64,000 nt of DNA from a virus (IMGVR_UViG_3300028800_000006:38928-102927), one strand, 5' to 3'. Shown: positions 22,955 through 37,129, counted from the stretch's first letter. Numbers and translations are program-made. The notes: generated from the sequence alone by a model not told the origin.

Positions 22955-25399
22955 CTAAGTGCTCACGAACTTCATGTACGGGAGCACGCTCAGGTTGCCC
23001 GTCAGCCCAGACAACGCGAGCGTCGATGGCAGCGTGGTGGTGACCCCCGTGAACACGCCCATGCCCATCAGCCACGGCGCGCCAGACATCCCGGCGAGGT
23101 TGGTGCCGGTCGAGAAGGCCGACGAGTTCGACCCGAGCGGAGCGAGATTGGTCATCGTGATCTGGTTGCCCAGCCACGCGAGGTAGCTGCCGACTGCATT
23201 GGAACTGGACGACCCGCGAGCGAACAGGCCCAGCCAATACTCGCCCGGCTGCAGCAGCGTGTTCACCGGGAACTGGACCCGCGCCAGCATGGACGACGAG
23301 ATGCTGTTGTCCGTGCGGGTGTACGTGCCCGTGCTGTATCCCGAGTAGGCCGACGTCAGCGGCTGGTTCACGGTCGCCGAGCCGTTGTTGTACGTGACCG
23401 AGACACCGAACGACGTGCTGGCGACGACGCTCAGCGTGGTGCTGTTGGCGCCTGTCCCGCGCGAGTAGATCCCGAAAGCATGCGTCACCGACTGCTGGCC
23501 ACTGACGGCGCCAACGGTCGAGAACTGCGCCTGCGCCACGAGATCCAGGAAGCCAGCGCTGACCGGTGCATGGATCTCGAATGGGAAGAACGAGCAGCTG
23601 CCCGTCGTGCCAGAGTTCGCCGTGAGCACAGTCGTGCTGGCATTCACGATCGGGTAAGGCTCGTAGGTAGACAGCGTCGACTGCGCTGGCGCGCCGATCG
23701 AGATCGTGCTGCCATTCGTCGAGATCGAGACGGCCCCAGTGGCGGAGAGGCTCGACGTAGCCGGCGCTGACACCTGGATGGAGCTGTTCGAGTAGCCCAC
23801 CGTGAGCGCGCCCAGGCCGTTGAACGACATCGCGGACAGCGCAAGCGTCGTCGAGCTGTTCTGCGTGGTGTTGCCGAGCGCGTAGAAGCCTCCTGTGGTC
23901 GCGCCGCCGCCCGCACCGCCTGAGATGACCAGCGCATTGCCGCTGTATCCCACCGACACACCGCCCGCCCCTGAGAACGACATCGTGCGGGCATCGAACG
24001 TGCTGCTCGACGACTGCCCAGTGGTGTTGCCGATCGCGTAGCGGCCTTCCGTCTGGTTCGACTGCGCAAACGTCGCTGTTCCCGTGATCGTCGAGCCGTT
24101 CAGCCCAAAGCTCACGTTGTTCGAATTCGAGAACACGGCGGACGCGAGGTTTCCACTCGTCGTGCCTGCGGAGAAGTTCACGGATCCAGCACCGCCCCCT
24201 GCGACAGACGCCGTCACGGTCGAGCCGTTCAGCCCAAAGCTCACGCCGTTGCTGTTCGAGAAGACCCATGCCGTGCCGAGATTCGAGGTGGTACCGGCGC
24301 TGAGGTTGATGTTGTTGGAGATCGAGACGGTCGATCCGTTCGTCGAGATCGAGATGCCGCCCACCCCGACGATGCTCGACGTACCCGGCGCAGACGCCTG
24401 GATGGACCCGTTCGAGTAGCCCATCGTCATGCCGCCCAGCGCGTTGAACGACAGGGCCGACGCATTCAGCGCAGTGGAGCTGTTCTGCGTGGTGTTGCCG
24501 AGAGCGAAGAGACTGAGGCTCGCTGCGCCGGACGGCCCCGTAGCTCCGGTGGCACCGCCAGCACCAGTGGCTCCGGTGGCTCCAGTCCCTGCCGGACCGG
24601 TCGCGCCCGTGGCCCCTGCTGTGCCTGCGCCTGTGGCGCCCGTGGCTCCTGCAGTCCCTGCCGGTCCCGTGGCGCCGGTCGCGCCCGAGGCTCCCCCGCC
24701 AGGCCCTGTTGCCCCCGCCGGGCCGGTCGCACCTGTTGCACCAGATCCCGTCGCGCCAGCAGGCCCGGTCGCACCCGTTGCCCCACCCGTGCCCGTGGCA
24801 CCGGTCGCGCCAGCACCAGTCGCGCCGGCCGGGCCAGTGGCTCCGGTCGCTCCAGCCGTTCCTGTAGCTCCGGTGGCACCCGATCCCGTCGCTCCAGCCG
24901 GTCCCGTAGCTCCGGTGGCGCCCGAGGCCCCGGCGGCACCGCCCGCTCCGGTCGCGCCCGTCGCGCCGCCCGGTGAGCCCGCAGGCCCTGTCGCGCCAGT
25001 GGCCCCCGAGGCCCCGCCACCTCCACCCCCTCCGCCGCCGGCAATCACGGCCGTCACCAGGCCGTTGACGGCGTAGGCGCTGGCGTCCTTGATGATGCCG
25101 ATCGGCGCCGCATTCGGCGTCAGCGCAGCACGCCCAGCCACGCTGGCCGAGGTGTACAGCGTCTGCTGTGCTGTGGGGGACAGCCCCGTCTGCAGCAGCA
25201 CTTGTGTGGTGCCGACGATGCACACGTTGACAGCGCCTCCTACACCAGCGCCTGAGAGAGTCACACCGATCTGGCCCTGCACAGCGCTAGGAGAGAGCGC
25301 CCGCTTCACCACGTTGTTGGCGAAGATCCGAACGACTTCGCCCTTCACGAGCGCGGTAGATTCGCCGTTGGTACACGTGGTGTAACTGCCGTCGTTCAT
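22955..25399 (-). CDS. Collagen-like fibre protein 1
   Basis: 814 aa from ATG 25399. Domains: an N-terminal attachment domain (about 1-120) resembling that of fibre 3 (shared NGES-AL-KGEVVR pattern); collagen-like Gly-X-Y repeats dominated by Gly-Ala-Thr (about 125-291); then beta-structured repeats of the [11 protein letters not shown] and SFGLNGS type; and a C-terminal head ending LPYMKFVST, shared with fibre 2. Probably a trimeric virion fibre or spike. An upstream hairpin leader is shared with two other genes. Confidence 0.8.
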   Translation of the reverse strand: MNDGSYTTCTNGESTALVKGEVVRIFANNVVKRALSPSAVQGQIGVTLSGAGVGGAVNVCIVGTTQVLLQTGLSPTAQQTLYTSASVAGRAALTPNAAPIGIIKDASAYAVNGLVTAVIAGGGGGGGGGASGATGATGPAGSPGGATGATGAGGAAGASGATGATGPAGATGSGATGATGTAGATGATGPAGATGAGATGATGTGGATGATGPAGATGSGATGATGPAGATGPGGGASGATGATGPAGTAGATGATGAGTAGATGATGPAGTGATGATGAGGATGATGPSGAASLSLFALGNTTQNSSTALNASALSFNALGGMTMGYSNGSIQASAPGTSSIVGVGGISISTNGSTVSISNNINLSAGTTSNLGTAWVFSNSNGVSFGLNGSTVTASVAGGGAGSVNFSAGTTSGNLASAVFSNSNNVSFGLNGSTITGTATFAQSNQTEGRYAIGNTTGQSSSSTFDARTMSFSGAGGVSVGYSGNALVISGGAGGGATTGGFYALGNTTQNSSTTLALSAMSFNGLGALTVGYSNSSIQVSAPATSSLSATGAVSISTNGSTISIGAPAQSTLSTYEPYPIVNASTTVLTANSGTTGSCSFFPFEIHAPVSAGFLDLVAQAQFSTVGAVSGQQSVTHAFGIYSRGTGANSTTLSVVASTSFGVSVTYNNGSATVNQPLTSAYSGYSTGTYTRTDNSISSSMLARVQFPVNTLLQPGEYWLGLFARGSSSSNAVGSYLAWLGNQITMTNLAPLGSNSSAFSTGTNLAGMSGAPWLMGMGVFTGVTTTLPSTLALSGLTGNLSVLPYMKFVST
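24525..25025 (-). repeat. Collagen-like coding repeat, fibre 1
   Basis: About 165 codons of Gly-X-Y, mostly Gly-Ala-Thr, Gly-Pro-Ala and Gly-Ser-Gly units. The DNA is a degenerate 9-nt repeat, so its antisense frame is also open (Pro-Val-Ala-Pro), which is not a gene. Confidence 0.9.
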
Positions 25400-25410
25400 G
25401 CTGCACCTCA

Positions 25411-25476
25411 GAAACGGAAAAAGGCGCCCACTCGTGAGGAGAAATCCCCACAAGCGGCGCCTGTTGTCAGGTAGCC
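25411..25476 (-). promoter_or_regulatory. Conserved hairpin leader/attenuator before fibre 1
   Basis: Minus-strand order: GGCTACCTGA, ACAACA, GGCGCC, 27-nt loop, GGCGCC, T5, CCGTTTC, then AGG-containing Shine-Dalgarno and ATG 25399. The stem plus T-run looks like an intrinsic terminator, but the flanking GGCTACCTGA and CGTTTC are also conserved at 37130 and 40262. Confidence 0.65.
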
Positions 25477-25489
25477 GGTGTCACTCAGG

Positions 25490-25519
25490 ATGATGCCTTA
25501 TGCGACAGGTCACCGTCAA
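25490..25519 (-). promoter_or_regulatory. Candidate promoter for fibre 1
   Basis: Minus strand: TTGACG (25514-25519), 18-nt spacer, CATCAT (25490-25495). The same pair with the same spacing precedes fibre 3. It would give a leader of about 85 nt containing the conserved hairpin. Confidence 0.45.
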
Positions 25520-25577
25520 CTGACCGAGCGGCTACTGAATGACTACACGCCGTCCTGCTAACACACTAGCGTTCTAC

Positions 25578-28634
<3,057 letters not shown>

Positions 28635-28638
28635 AGGC

Positions 28639-29052
28639 TTACCGTAGCGCGATGTTTACCGTCAGTGCTCCTTCACCACACCCGGACAGTCGCACGTCGA
28701 AGTCCTGCCCAACTCGAACAGGGCGCCGCAACGTGACCTGATCCCGATAGCCAACCGCAGCTGCTGCCGGCACAGTCAGCACGAGCGGCGTATCCGCCAG
28801 CTCGGACAACAACTGCACTTGCACAGGCGTCGAGAACTGGCCTGCAAGGACGATGATGGAGATCGAAGAGAACTCCTCGCCATCAGCAGGAAAGCGCTGC
28901 GGTGGCTGCGAATCGGGAGCCCCTGCAGAGCCGGCAAGCCCTGCATAGCTGATCGTCACACCACGAGGGTCTCCTCTAAGCGCGCCGACGACACGCATAG
29001 CCGGAAGCCCGCGGCTATGACGTGCGCCCGGACCATTCCAGCCCTCGCTCAT
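28639..29052 (-). CDS. Hypothetical structural-type protein, 137 aa
   Basis: The N-terminal part is polar; the C-terminal two thirds are beta-rich ([20 protein letters not shown] and [16 protein letters not shown]). Lies directly upstream of fibre 2 and overlaps the previous stop (TAATG). May help attach or assemble the fibre. No family recognised. Confidence 0.6.
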   Translation of the reverse strand: MSEGWNGPGARHSRGLPAMRVVGALRGDPRGVTISYAGLAGSAGAPDSQPPQRFPADGEEFSSISIIVLAGQFSTPVQVQLLSELADTPLVLTVPAAAAVGYRDQVTLRRPVRVGQDFDVRLSGCGEGALTVNIALR

Positions 29053-29381
29053 TACACCGTCAGCGTCCCGTCGATGGTCAGCGTAAGCACGTTGTTCGTG
29101 CCTGAGAACGCCTGGATGGTCTCGCCGGCAGCAAGGTAGAAAGGCCCGTAGGAGTCGAACGGCAGGTTGCCTTGCGCAGGGATCGAAACAGCATCAAATA
29201 TCCGCGTTCCGGTAGCATCGGCACCGATCGACATCGTGAACGTGGCCGCTGTCCCACTGCTGTTGTAGACGTGGATGTTCTGGATCTTGAGCGTCGTCGA
29301 TCCTGGCACGGTGTACTTCGTCGCAGCGGAGTTCGTCAGCAGTGCCGGCCCGAAAACTCTACTCCCTGTGGTTGTTGGCAT
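29052..29381 (-). CDS. Beta-rich structural-type protein, 109 aa
   Basis: Reads as a small jelly-roll-like fold (YTVPGSTTLKIQNIHVYNSS, AATFTMSIGADATGTRIF, GETIQAFSGTNNVLTLTIDG), similar to phage head-decoration or collar proteins. AAGGA lies before ATG 29381. First gene of the fibre 2 operon. Confidence 0.6.
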   Translation of the reverse strand: MPTTTGSRVFGPALLTNSAATKYTVPGSTTLKIQNIHVYNSSGTAATFTMSIGADATGTRIFDAVSIPAQGNLPFDSYGPFYLAAGETIQAFSGTNNVLTLTIDGTLTV

Positions 29382-29421
29382 CGTGTGGTCCTTCCCGTCG
29401 ATGATGCACTAGCTAGCCGCA

Positions 29422-29451
29422 TGGATCAACCTAGGTGCCTTGCGGTACCAT
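29422..29451 (+). promoter_or_regulatory. Promoter of leaderless type for 29459
   Basis: TGGATC (29422-29427), 18-nt spacer, TACCAT (29446-29451), 7 nt to GTG 29459. It decides between GTG 29435 and GTG 29459 in favour of the latter. Confidence 0.5.
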
Positions 29452-29458
29452 CAGCTGC

Positions 29459-31243
29459 GTGCCCGCTGTCGGCGACATCATCACAGGGCTCGTCACCTAC
29501 GCGACGAACGCCAAGATCCGCGCGGTTGGACCCGTCAAGAGCGTCTTGGGCGCTCGGTTCTTCGCCCAGCTCCGCTCTCCGCTGAACGGCGCCAACTACA
29601 ATAGCTACTTCAACCTGTCTGACGAATACATCACGTGGGTGCCAGGCGATCAGACTGACGAGACCAGCAGTCCATTCGGGCCCAACACCGCGACCTTGAC
29701 CGTCGATGGCGTCTCGACCGGAGCGCTCCAACTGGGCAGCTTTCCCGTCACAGGTCTCGTCAGCTACCAGACCCGAGCGTGGGTCAAAAGCGTAGGCCGC
29801 TGGTTCGATCTCGTGCCTGCCGAAGCCCCGGCACAGCCACTAGTCGTCATCGACGCTCCTGACGGCCGCCAGTGGGTCAGCACCGAGACTCCAAACCAGC
29901 AGTTCCTGGCGGCCACATTCTGGTCGGTGTCCCCTCAGCGCGGCTCGGACGAGGCCATTGGGTGGGGAATGACTGAAGAAGAAGCGGACGCGCACCCGCT
30001 TCGCACGTACCACGAATTGAATCGGCGGCTTGTCGGATGGAACCAGAACAACACGTGCGCGGGGATGCCCGACCTATCGCTGTCGATCCACAACCTGGAC
30101 GCAGTAAACACAGAGGACACGTTCGCCGTCCTGACAAATCTGATCTCGCCAAACTATCAGAAGTACGTGCGCATCCGCGGCACCCTGAACCCTGTCGACG
30201 TGAACGCTGTGGACCGCGAGATCACAGGCTACGTGCCTGCTGATCCTGTCACCAACACAGAGCGCGAGATCATCATCGCTGGCTTGGGGCTCGCTCCGCA
30301 ATACGTTGGAAAGATCGTGCAGACGGTAGATGGGCAGCGTACTGGTGTAGTGACTCGGCAGAACGCGGCCGACCGCCTGGCCATCAACGAGATCCGCGAT
30401 GGAGCTGCCGCGATCGACGGCTCAGGCGTCACGGCTGTGTCTGATTTTGCTGTGGGCGACCACGTGAGCTTTCTGGATCCAACGCAGCTTGCTGACTGGC
30501 CGTTTCCTCCCTACCTTCAGTTTCCGCTCCTCGCACAGACGCGGATCGATGTCGGCACGTCTGGGCTGTTCCCAGATGGCCACCTGGGCAGCTCATGGCC
30601 ATTCATCAGCCAGTGCCTGCTCGGATCTGGTGTTCCAAATCGGCAGGAGTTTTTGCTGAGCGGCGGTGTTGCCGCGAGCATCATGTCGAGCGGAATCTTC
30701 GCGACACACGCGAATGCGTTCCAGAGCGGATACGCCATCTGGACGTCATGTGCAGTTCTCATAAACGGTGATGGCCCATTCATCGGGGACTACGCGCTCG
30801 TTCTGGGTGACGAGAACACCTTCGTTCCGTACGGCGCAGGTGGCGTAGGTTTGCGCGCATTCGGCGACAGCCCATGCACAGTGACCCTGTCCGATCAGTC
30901 TACGATCGCTTCTTTCGGCATGGGTAGCGCCGTAATCGCCTTGACGAGCACACACACAGGTCAGCCAGGAGACTTCGCCGGAAACGATACGGGAGGAACG
31001 GGGGCACGCTGGTACGGTACGGGCAACACAGGCTACCTGCTCATCCTGGGAAAGAACACGCGGAGCAAGTTCCCCAAGGTCCGCGCCACGGTCGTCACGT
31101 CAGCTCCGTACGCAATCAACATCGCTGGTAAGGGCCCGGGAGACACTAACCCGCTCTACAATCGAAACTTCAGTGACATCCCCATCGTCATCACGACGGG
31201 TTCACTGAGTGTGTTGGCGGATTCGTCACCTGACAGCTTCTGA
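29459..31243 (+). CDS. Large hypothetical protein, 594 aa, lone plus-strand gene among fibre genes
   Basis: No family recognised. It begins with a repeated small beta module (VGDIITGLVTYATNAKIRAV and FPVTGLVSYQTRAWVKSVGR), both followed by a short spacer, then a long mixed domain with Gly-rich turns (GTGNTGYLLILGKNTRSKF). No signal peptide or membrane segment. Likely a virion surface protein. Its 3' end overlaps the radical SAM gene tail by 53 nt. Confidence 0.65.
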   Translation: MPAVGDIITGLVTYATNAKIRAVGPVKSVLGARFFAQLRSPLNGANYNSYFNLSDEYITWVPGDQTDETSSPFGPNTATLTVDGVSTGALQLGSFPVTGLVSYQTRAWVKSVGRWFDLVPAEAPAQPLVVIDAPDGRQWVSTETPNQQFLAATFWSVSPQRGSDEAIGWGMTEEEADAHPLRTYHELNRRLVGWNQNNTCAGMPDLSLSIHNLDAVNTEDTFAVLTNLISPNYQKYVRIRGTLNPVDVNAVDREITGYVPADPVTNTEREIIIAGLGLAPQYVGKIVQTVDGQRTGVVTRQNAADRLAINEIRDGAAAIDGSGVTAVSDFAVGDHVSFLDPTQLADWPFPPYLQFPLLAQTRIDVGTSGLFPDGHLGSSWPFISQCLLGSGVPNRQEFLLSGGVAASIMSSGIFATHANAFQSGYAIWTSCAVLINGDGPFIGDYALVLGDENTFVPYGAGGVGLRAFGDSPCTVTLSDQSTIASFGMGSAVIALTSTHTGQPGDFAGNDTGGTGARWYGTGNTGYLLILGKNTRSKFPKVRATVVTSAPYAINIAGKGPGDTNPLYNRNFSDIPIVITTGSLSVLADSSPDSF

Positions 31244-32216
31244 GCGCTCCATCGATCGTCACGCCAGGCTGGTTCAGTACAGCCGACGTGGCCACGAGAT
31301 CTGCCATGGCAGCACGCTCATGGTGCCACAGGCGGTGGACTGCACGCAGCCGATAGTCGGGCATCGTCCACCACTCGCCCATCGCCGAGAAGAACACCTC
31401 ATCGGCACCAACACGTCGCCCTAGCTCCACGAAGCTCTCCATCTCGCGCCAGTTGTTGGCCTGCACCACGAACGACAACTGCAGGCGCCTAACCGGTCCG
31501 TTCGCTCGCAGCTTCGCAACGAAGGCTAGATTCCGCTGAAGCCTCCCCCAGTCACCTCCCCGGTTGAGCGCGTAGGTTGTGTCGGTCGCTGCATCGATGG
31601 AGATCTCGACCGAGCGAACACGCACACGAATCGGACCAAGCCCATCCCACCCGATCGCGTCGAACCGCTGTCCATTTGTATGCAGCCGAATAGACAGACT
31701 GGGGCAGCTTTTAGGATCCAGCGAACGCAGTAGCTCCCGATCTGATGCACTCGTGAACGGGTCCCCGGCGCCGCTCACACTCAGCCACTGCAGCTCCTGA
31801 AGCACGCCGTTTCCCAGCGTCGCTTCACGAATCCTAGCGATGTCGTTGCGTGCACGTTCTCCTGCCACGATCAGCCCTTCACGGCAGCTCGGGCACGCCA
31901 AGTTGCACGTGCGATCGTCCGCCAGGTTCACGAACGTGATGTGGGCAGGCTGCAGCGTTGCCCATGGCGGCAGCTCTGCCACCTCACGCACCGGTCCTGC
32001 GCCGTCACGAAGAAATGGGCACGCTGTGCAGTAGCGAAACGATCCGTCGAGGATCGACGCTCGGATGTCTTGCGCATTCGTGCTGCTGAACGCCTGCCGT
32101 GCATCGATCTTCAGCACGTTGCCGATCGACACTGGCAGCCACCCAGAGCAGCAAGCGAAGGCGTCGCCGTTCGGCACGACCTCCAGGTTGCGGAACGGTC
32201 GAGCGCAGAACTTCAT
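31191..32216 (-). CDS. Radical SAM protein with N-terminal SPASM-like domain
   Basis: 341 aa. The radical SAM cluster motif C-x3-C-x2-C is at Cys104, Cys108, Cys111 (CNLACPSC). Before it, residues 1-70 look like a SPASM/twitch auxiliary-cluster domain (Cys4, NGDAFACC with Cys22/23, Cys63-x2-Cys66), so the usual domain order is reversed. Such enzymes modify peptides or sugars by radical chemistry. Last gene of the operon fibre 3, GT, methyltransferase, radical SAM. Confidence 0.8.
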   Translation of the reverse strand: MKFCARPFRNLEVVPNGDAFACCSGWLPVSIGNVLKIDARQAFSSTNAQDIRASILDGSFRYCTACPFLRDGAGPVREVAELPPWATLQPAHITFVNLADDRTCNLACPSCREGLIVAGERARNDIARIREATLGNGVLQELQWLSVSGAGDPFTSASDRELLRSLDPKSCPSLSIRLHTNGQRFDAIGWDGLGPIRVRVRSVEISIDAATDTTYALNRGGDWGRLQRNLAFVAKLRANGPVRRLQLSFVVQANNWREMESFVELGRRVGADEVFFSAMGEWWTMPDYRLRAVHRLWHHERAAMADLVATSAVLNQPGVTIDGALRSCQVTNPPTHSVNPS

Positions 32217-32737
32217 CAGCTGAGCTTGCAGAGAAACAGTTGGTACCCAACGAATACGACAGCAACACTCCGGCCAAGCTCGCAGATGAAGCCGTCAACA
32301 GCAGCGTGCACAGCCGGCATCCCATAATCGTCGAAGACTAGCGGTGCACCAGGAAGTAGTAGCTGCCAGACAGCTCGCGCGTCGTGTGTCACATCATCAG
32401 CTTCGTGCGAGCCGTCGATGTAAGCCCCGGCGAACCCAGGAGCCAGTCCTGGGAGGACCACGTGAGACTTTCCCCGTGCCTTCACGATCGCCGGAATGTG
32501 CCGTGTGTTTGCGTCGAACGTCATCTCGTAGTCGGCGTCAAAATGGTCAACGCAGGTGATGGTGGATCCGGCAGGTAACAGGTTATTCAGTGTCCACAGC
32601 GCCGATCGGCCTTCATAACTCCCCACCTCTAGCCAGCGCACCGGGCTCCCCCGGAAGAACTGCGGCAGGTACTTCTCCCATGCCCAGGTAGTATTCGAGA
32701 ACCAGTCCGTCGTGAACCGTGGCGGTTCGTTCATCAT
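32216..32737 (-). CDS. Class I SAM methyltransferase (Methyltransf_24-like)
   Basis: 173 aa. VRWLEVGSYEGRSALW is motif I, TCVDHFDADY follows motif II, and AYIDGSHEADDVTHDARAVW with FDDYG matches the Methyltransf_24 pattern seen in sugar O-methyltransferases. ATG 32737 overlaps the stop of the GT gene; ATGA with the radical SAM gene follows. Confidence 0.8.
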   Translation of the reverse strand: MMNEPPRFTTDWFSNTTWAWEKYLPQFFRGSPVRWLEVGSYEGRSALWTLNNLLPAGSTITCVDHFDADYEMTFDANTRHIPAIVKARGKSHVVLPGLAPGFAGAYIDGSHEADDVTHDARAVWQLLLPGAPLVFDDYGMPAVHAAVDGFICELGRSVAVVFVGYQLFLCKLS

Positions 32738-33423
32738 CGGTAGCCGTCTCGCCAGAATGGGCGCGTGAGAATTGCAGCATCGTCGCCAGCCATCCACGCC
32801 CGTGACGTCCGGCTTCCGAACAGATGGCGATCGCCGCTCACCAGTGACTGTGCACCCACGTGCTGATACAGCCCGGGGTAGTGCACACCGATCATCCAGT
32901 TGCGCGCCGCGCCGATCGCACGGATACACTCATCGGAGCCTGGAGTCGGGCACGCCACCATCTCTGCACGAGCATCATGCAACGCCCGACACGTGCGCAA
33001 AGGCACCTTCAGCGCCTGGCAGAACGAGAACTGCGCTGCGTGGATCCGGAACAGGCTCCACGGCATCGTCGCATCACCCCAGGGGGCGTAGAACATCACG
33101 AACGCGCAGTCGGCTGGAACCGAAAACTCCTCTGCGTACTTCGCGGCACCTGGACATCCCTTCACATCGTCTTCGAGAAACAACAAGTCTTCCCGGGCCT
33201 CCACCGCCAGCTCGAACGCCTGCCACGTAGTCCAGCGATTCTCCGTGGCAGGCGCGTGCAAAGGCTTCGGCGCGCAAATAGCACGCCAGCCTGCAGGCAC
33301 TTCCGGAGGCTCCGCGCCGTCGACCAAAACGATTCTGGTCTTGTCACTAGCGGAGGAGTCGACATCGATCAGCGTCGCCGCGAGATGATCATGCCGCCGC
33401 TGATCGGTGAGGACGACGATCAC
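32734..33423 (-). CDS. GT25-like glycosyltransferase
   Basis: 229 aa. GTG overlaps the stop of fibre 3. The DxD-type element is [10 protein letters not shown] near residues 79-88, preceded by an N-terminal nucleotide-binding strand ([14 protein letters not shown]) and followed by SDECIRAIG and [14 protein letters not shown], as in GT25 family members. Genetic coupling to a collagen-like protein suggests that the fibre could be its acceptor (inference). Confidence 0.7.
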   Translation of the reverse strand: MIVVLTDQRRHDHLAATLIDVDSSASDKTRIVLVDGAEPPEVPAGWRAICAPKPLHAPATENRWTTWQAFELAVEAREDLLFLEDDVKGCPGAAKYAEEFSVPADCAFVMFYAPWGDATMPWSLFRIHAAQFSFCQALKVPLRTCRALHDARAEMVACPTPGSDECIRAIGAARNWMIGVHYPGLYQHVGAQSLVSGDRHLFGSRTSRAWMAGDDAAILTRPFWRDGYR

Positions 33424-36400
33424 GGGACCACGAGAACCGTAGCACTGATGATGACGATCGCATTCCCGGACGGAGCAACTGAGAGGCCGACACCCCGGGA
33501 CAACGGCCCTGATGGGGGCGGAATCGGAACCGTGAATCTAACGTTCTGCCCTCCACCAGTCGGCGCAAACGTGGTGCCTGGAATAACTACACCCTGGCAC
33601 GTCAGGCTGAACGACGCTCCTGCGCTGCCCGAATAGCCATAACACGTGTACTGCACATTGAGATGACCGCCGCCAAGCGCAATCGCGTCGGGAATCGGAA
33701 ACTCGAACGGGCTGGATGTGCATGTCGCTACGCCCTGGTACACCCACACGCGTGTGGACCCAGCCATGGTGGCGATGCCGCCCAGCAGGATTGTGGCGAG
33801 CACGGGAGTCCCCACGTTCGGATTGAACGAGATCAGCCCCAGTGACCCGCCAGCAGCCCGCACGATGCTGGCAACAGGGTTTGTGCCGTCTGACGGCGGT
33901 GTGCCGGATACGAGCACACCTAGCGTGTCGCTGACGTATGCCGTCTGCCCATGCGTGGGTGTTCCGGTGAACTGCGCGATGACAGGGCCGCTCAGGACAA
34001 CGAGTGCCGCAGCGCCGTTGGCCGCATCGGTGAGCGTGATCCCTAGCGCAGGCACACCTGGCGAGATGAGATCCGACGCCTGCGCAGCAAACACGTGGTT
34101 GTCAGCGCCGGACGCGCGAACCACTGAGAATGCCGCGAGCATACCGCCTGAGTCCGCAATCATCGAGGCCGCACCGAACGACACCACACCACCAGCTCCG
34201 ACAACGTTGTTGCCGGCCGGATCAGGATAGTTGGTCGTCGCCAGGTTCGCGATCGACCCAATCGCGCCGCCGAACAGGCGCACGCCGCCCAGCGTCGCCA
34301 CGGCTGTGACCGCCGTGTACTTGCCGACGCGAACAGCCGTCGCTGTCGACGAAGTGACGTCCAGAACAACGTCTGTGTTTCCACCATCCGAGGAGATGAC
34401 ACCGTCAACGCTCACAGAAGCGTTGACGCAGTCGATCTTGACGATCGGTACGGCAGAATTTGACACGTCCGCGGATTGAATAGCGACACCCGTAGAGGCG
34501 TACACATTGACCCCGGCTGGACCAGTCGGCGCCGTAATCCGCGGCGGTCGCACAGTGGTATCGCCACCGAACAGGACAGCTCCTGCATTGGTGACGCTCT
34601 GCCCAGACCCGCCTGCGTTGATCTGGATACCACTGCGCATAAACGCTGCCGCACCAAGGACACCAGACAGCGAACTGTAGAACGATGCTGTTGGACCGAC
34701 GGTCGCGAACACGGTAGCGACCGTGAACGAGTCACCGGCCTGGTATGCGCCCACGAACATGCTCGTGCCAACCCGCACAGTGTTGGTGCTGTCAGTGTCT
34801 GTGTAGGTCGGTGAGGCGGCGAATTCCACCAGTGCTGTCGACAGCACGCCCGTGGCAGCAAGGAACACACCAGCATATTTCTCACATCCAGTGCCGTAGA
34901 CCGTCGTGAACCCTGCGTTGGTGCTGCGGAACCCAGAGATCACCAGCGCGCCCGAAGATGACGTGCCACTGTCCGCGCCCTGCTGCACAGCATGTGAGAA
35001 GTCACCCACCGCGACGCCAGGCTGCTCGATCAAAAACACATCGCTGGCCACAGGTGATGCTGGCAGGATGTCCGCAGGCACCAGCAACGCCGTCGTGTTC
35101 TTCCACACCATGGTGGCGAAATTCCGCAGCGCAACCGTTGTGGTGTTGGCCGCGAACCGAATACGGTATCCGCTGATGGCCGAAACGCCGGCCGCCTCCG
35201 CCGGGAAGTTCGCAGCACCTCCGCCAACCTGCTGGCAGTTGAGAACGGCTGTTGAGCTGCCCCCGATCGTGTTGTACCCGCTTGCGAACGTGCTCGACAG
35301 GGTGATGTAGCCAGCCGTAGTCTCATCGGCAGCAGTCAGCGTGAAGTTGTCCGTGCCTCGTACAATCGCAGTCTTCCATCCGATCACGTTAGACAGCCAC
35401 GACATGTCCTGATCGCCGCCGGTCCTGTTCTTGTACGTCGCTCCGTTGATGCGGGGCTTGACCAGGATCAGAAGGTTCGCGTTGTTTCCACTCCGAGGAA
35501 GCAGTTGGCCTACGCGCTCCATCGTCTTGAATGGCGTGTCGAGTGCTGCTGCCAGAGCCTGGGCCAGCACACCAACAGCGCCAGGCGCAACCGGCGGGAT
35601 GACAGAAGTGTCGAACGAGTACCCCGGCAGAGCCGTGTTGTCGTCGCCGGTCAGCACAACGCCGTCGTAGTCCACGCAGTAAACGACGTACGAGCCTGGC
35701 GAGGGAAAGGCAGAGTGTTGGTGATTCTCACGTGCAACACGATTGCCGACTGGGTTGCCGACGAGATCGACCACCCAGTTCTGCGTCGCCTGCACCGCAA
35801 AGTTGGCGCCTGCGCCCGTGGCACCTGCTGGTCCGGTGGCGCCCGACGCACCCACGGGCCCGGTCGCTCCAGCCGCTCCAACACCTGTCGCGCCGGTCGC
35901 ACCTGACGATCCTGTCACGCCGGTCGCTCCACGCACACCCGACGCGCCGACCGGACCTGTTGCACCAGTCACGCCCGTCGCGCCCGCAGCACCCACGCCC
36001 GTCGCGCCGGTCGCTCCGGTAGCTCCAGCCGTACCGGTCGCTCCGGTCGCACCGCCAGGCGAGCCTGCAGGGCCTGTGGCTCCCGTCGCACCAGCAACAC
36101 CTGTTGCACCTCCGGGTGAGCCGGTCGCACCAGCCGGTCCAGTCGCGCCAGTGGCGCCCACGCCGGTTGCTCCTGTAGCTCCACCTGCACCCGTCGCGCC
36201 CGCCACGCCCGTCGCGCCAGTGGCGCCCGTCGCACCAGTTGCACCCGTCGCGCCGGTGGCTCCACCTGCACCCGTCGCGCCCGCCACGCCCGTCGCGCCA
36301 GTGGCGCCCACGCCGGTTGCTCCTGTAGCTCCACCTGCACCCGTCGCACCGGTGGCCCCAGGAACGCCCGTCGCGCCGCCAGCTGGTCCAGGAACACCGG

Positions 36401-37115
36401 TCGCACCGGTTGTGCCTGTCGCTCCTGTCGCACCGACGCCCGTTGCACCCGTCGCGCCGGTGGCTCCACCTGCACCCGTCGCGCCCGCCACGCCCGTCGC
36501 ACCGGTGGCACCACCAGGAGATCCAGCTGCACCCGTCGCGCCGGTGGCCCCTGCCACACCAGTCGCTCCGCCAGGCGACCCAGTGGCGCCTTGCACGCCC
36601 GTAGCCCCCCGCGGTCCTGTAGCGCCGGTGGCCCCCGATCCGGTGGCTCCGGCAGGCCCAGTGGCTCCTGTGGCACCTGCCGGACCAGAAGCGCCGGTAG
36701 CCCCCGTCCGTCCCACCAGGCCGCTGCCACTCTCGGTCAGTACGGCCAGCACGGAGTTGTCCCGTGTGTAGTTCGCCGTGTCGAACACCACGCCGATGAC
36801 AGGGCTACCCACGTAAGGAACATTCGTCGCCAGTCCGGCGACACTGGGAGACGGATAGAGCTGATCTGACGTGCTTGGTGTCAAGCCAGGCTCCAGCAGC
36901 ACCCGCCGTGTGCCCTTGAGCGCCACGTTGACTGAGCCTCCTGGTCCGACAACGCCAGAGTCGACAACGCCGATCAGCCCAACCAGATCGTCAGGCGAGT
37001 CTCCTTGTGCGCGGATGACAGTCTTGTTCTCGCCTTCTTCGACACGAACCACCTCACCGTTCTTGAGCGCGTTCGATTCGCCGTTGAAGCCAGTAACATA
37101 TACGCCATCCCACAT
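33420..37115 (-). CDS. Collagen-like fibre protein 3
   Basis: 1231 aa, the largest gene here. Domains: N-terminal domain (1-130) with [15 protein letters not shown], homologous to the start of fibre 1; collagen-like Gly-X-Y (about 133-435); then about 800 residues of beta-rich sequence with a possible long beta-helix or trimeric shaft (many Val-Gly-Ala turns), and a C-terminal beta-sandwich-like end ([15 protein letters not shown]). Probably a trimeric receptor-binding fibre. GAGGAG lies before ATG 37115. Followed by sugar-modifying genes in one operon. Confidence 0.8.
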   Translation of the reverse strand: MWDGVYVTGFNGESNALKNGEVVRVEEGENKTVIRAQGDSPDDLVGLIGVVDSGVVGPGGSVNVALKGTRRVLLEPGLTPSTSDQLYPSPSVAGLATNVPYVGSPVIGVVFDTANYTRDNSVLAVLTESGSGLVGRTGATGASGPAGATGATGPAGATGSGATGATGPRGATGVQGATGSPGGATGVAGATGATGAAGSPGGATGATGVAGATGAGGATGATGATGVGATGATGTTGATGVPGPAGGATGVPGATGATGAGGATGATGVGATGATGVAGATGAGGATGATGATGATGATGATGVAGATGAGGATGATGVGATGATGPAGATGSPGGATGVAGATGATGPAGSPGGATGATGTAGATGATGATGVGAAGATGVTGATGPVGASGVRGATGVTGSSGATGATGVGAAGATGPVGASGATGPAGATGAGANFAVQATQNWVVDLVGNPVGNRVARENHQHSAFPSPGSYVVYCVDYDGVVLTGDDNTALPGYSFDTSVIPPVAPGAVGVLAQALAAALDTPFKTMERVGQLLPRSGNNANLLILVKPRINGATYKNRTGGDQDMSWLSNVIGWKTAIVRGTDNFTLTAADETTAGYITLSSTFASGYNTIGGSSTAVLNCQQVGGGAANFPAEAAGVSAISGYRIRFAANTTTVALRNFATMVWKNTTALLVPADILPASPVASDVFLIEQPGVAVGDFSHAVQQGADSGTSSSGALVISGFRSTNAGFTTVYGTGCEKYAGVFLAATGVLSTALVEFAASPTYTDTDSTNTVRVGTSMFVGAYQAGDSFTVATVFATVGPTASFYSSLSGVLGAAAFMRSGIQINAGGSGQSVTNAGAVLFGGDTTVRPPRITAPTGPAGVNVYASTGVAIQSADVSNSAVPIVKIDCVNASVSVDGVISSDGGNTDVVLDVTSSTATAVRVGKYTAVTAVATLGGVRLFGGAIGSIANLATTNYPDPAGNNVVGAGGVVSFGAASMIADSGGMLAAFSVVRASGADNHVFAAQASDLISPGVPALGITLTDAANGAAALVVLSGPVIAQFTGTPTHGQTAYVSDTLGVLVSGTPPSDGTNPVASIVRAAGGSLGLISFNPNVGTPVLATILLGGIATMAGSTRVWVYQGVATCTSSPFEFPIPDAIALGGGHLNVQYTCYGYSGSAGASFSLTCQGVVIPGTTFAPTGGGQNVRFTVPIPPPSGPLSRGVGLSVAPSGNAIVIISATVLVVP
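35810..36715 (-). repeat. Collagen-like coding repeat, fibre 3
   Basis: About 300 codons of Gly-X-Y, mainly Gly-Ala-Thr, with near-identical blocks such as [19 protein letters not shown] recurring. The higher identity between blocks than in fibre 2 suggests recent internal duplication. Confidence 0.85.
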
Positions 37116-37129
37116 TGGATTCTCCTCTG

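Noticed and set aside
24429-25076. Long plus-strand frame reading Pro-Val-Ala-Pro repeats
   Set aside because: It is the antisense of the collagen-like repeat of fibre 1. Gly-Ala-Thr coding DNA is automatically open in that frame; no ribosome site or domain supports it.
22860-25223. 787-codon minus-strand Arg/His-rich frame
   Set aside because: Shifted-frame shadow of fibre 1 with improbable composition; the fibre frame has a ribosome site and recognised domains.
35743-36771. 342-codon plus-strand Pro-Val-Ala-Pro frame
   Set aside because: Antisense of fibre 3 repeat, same reason.
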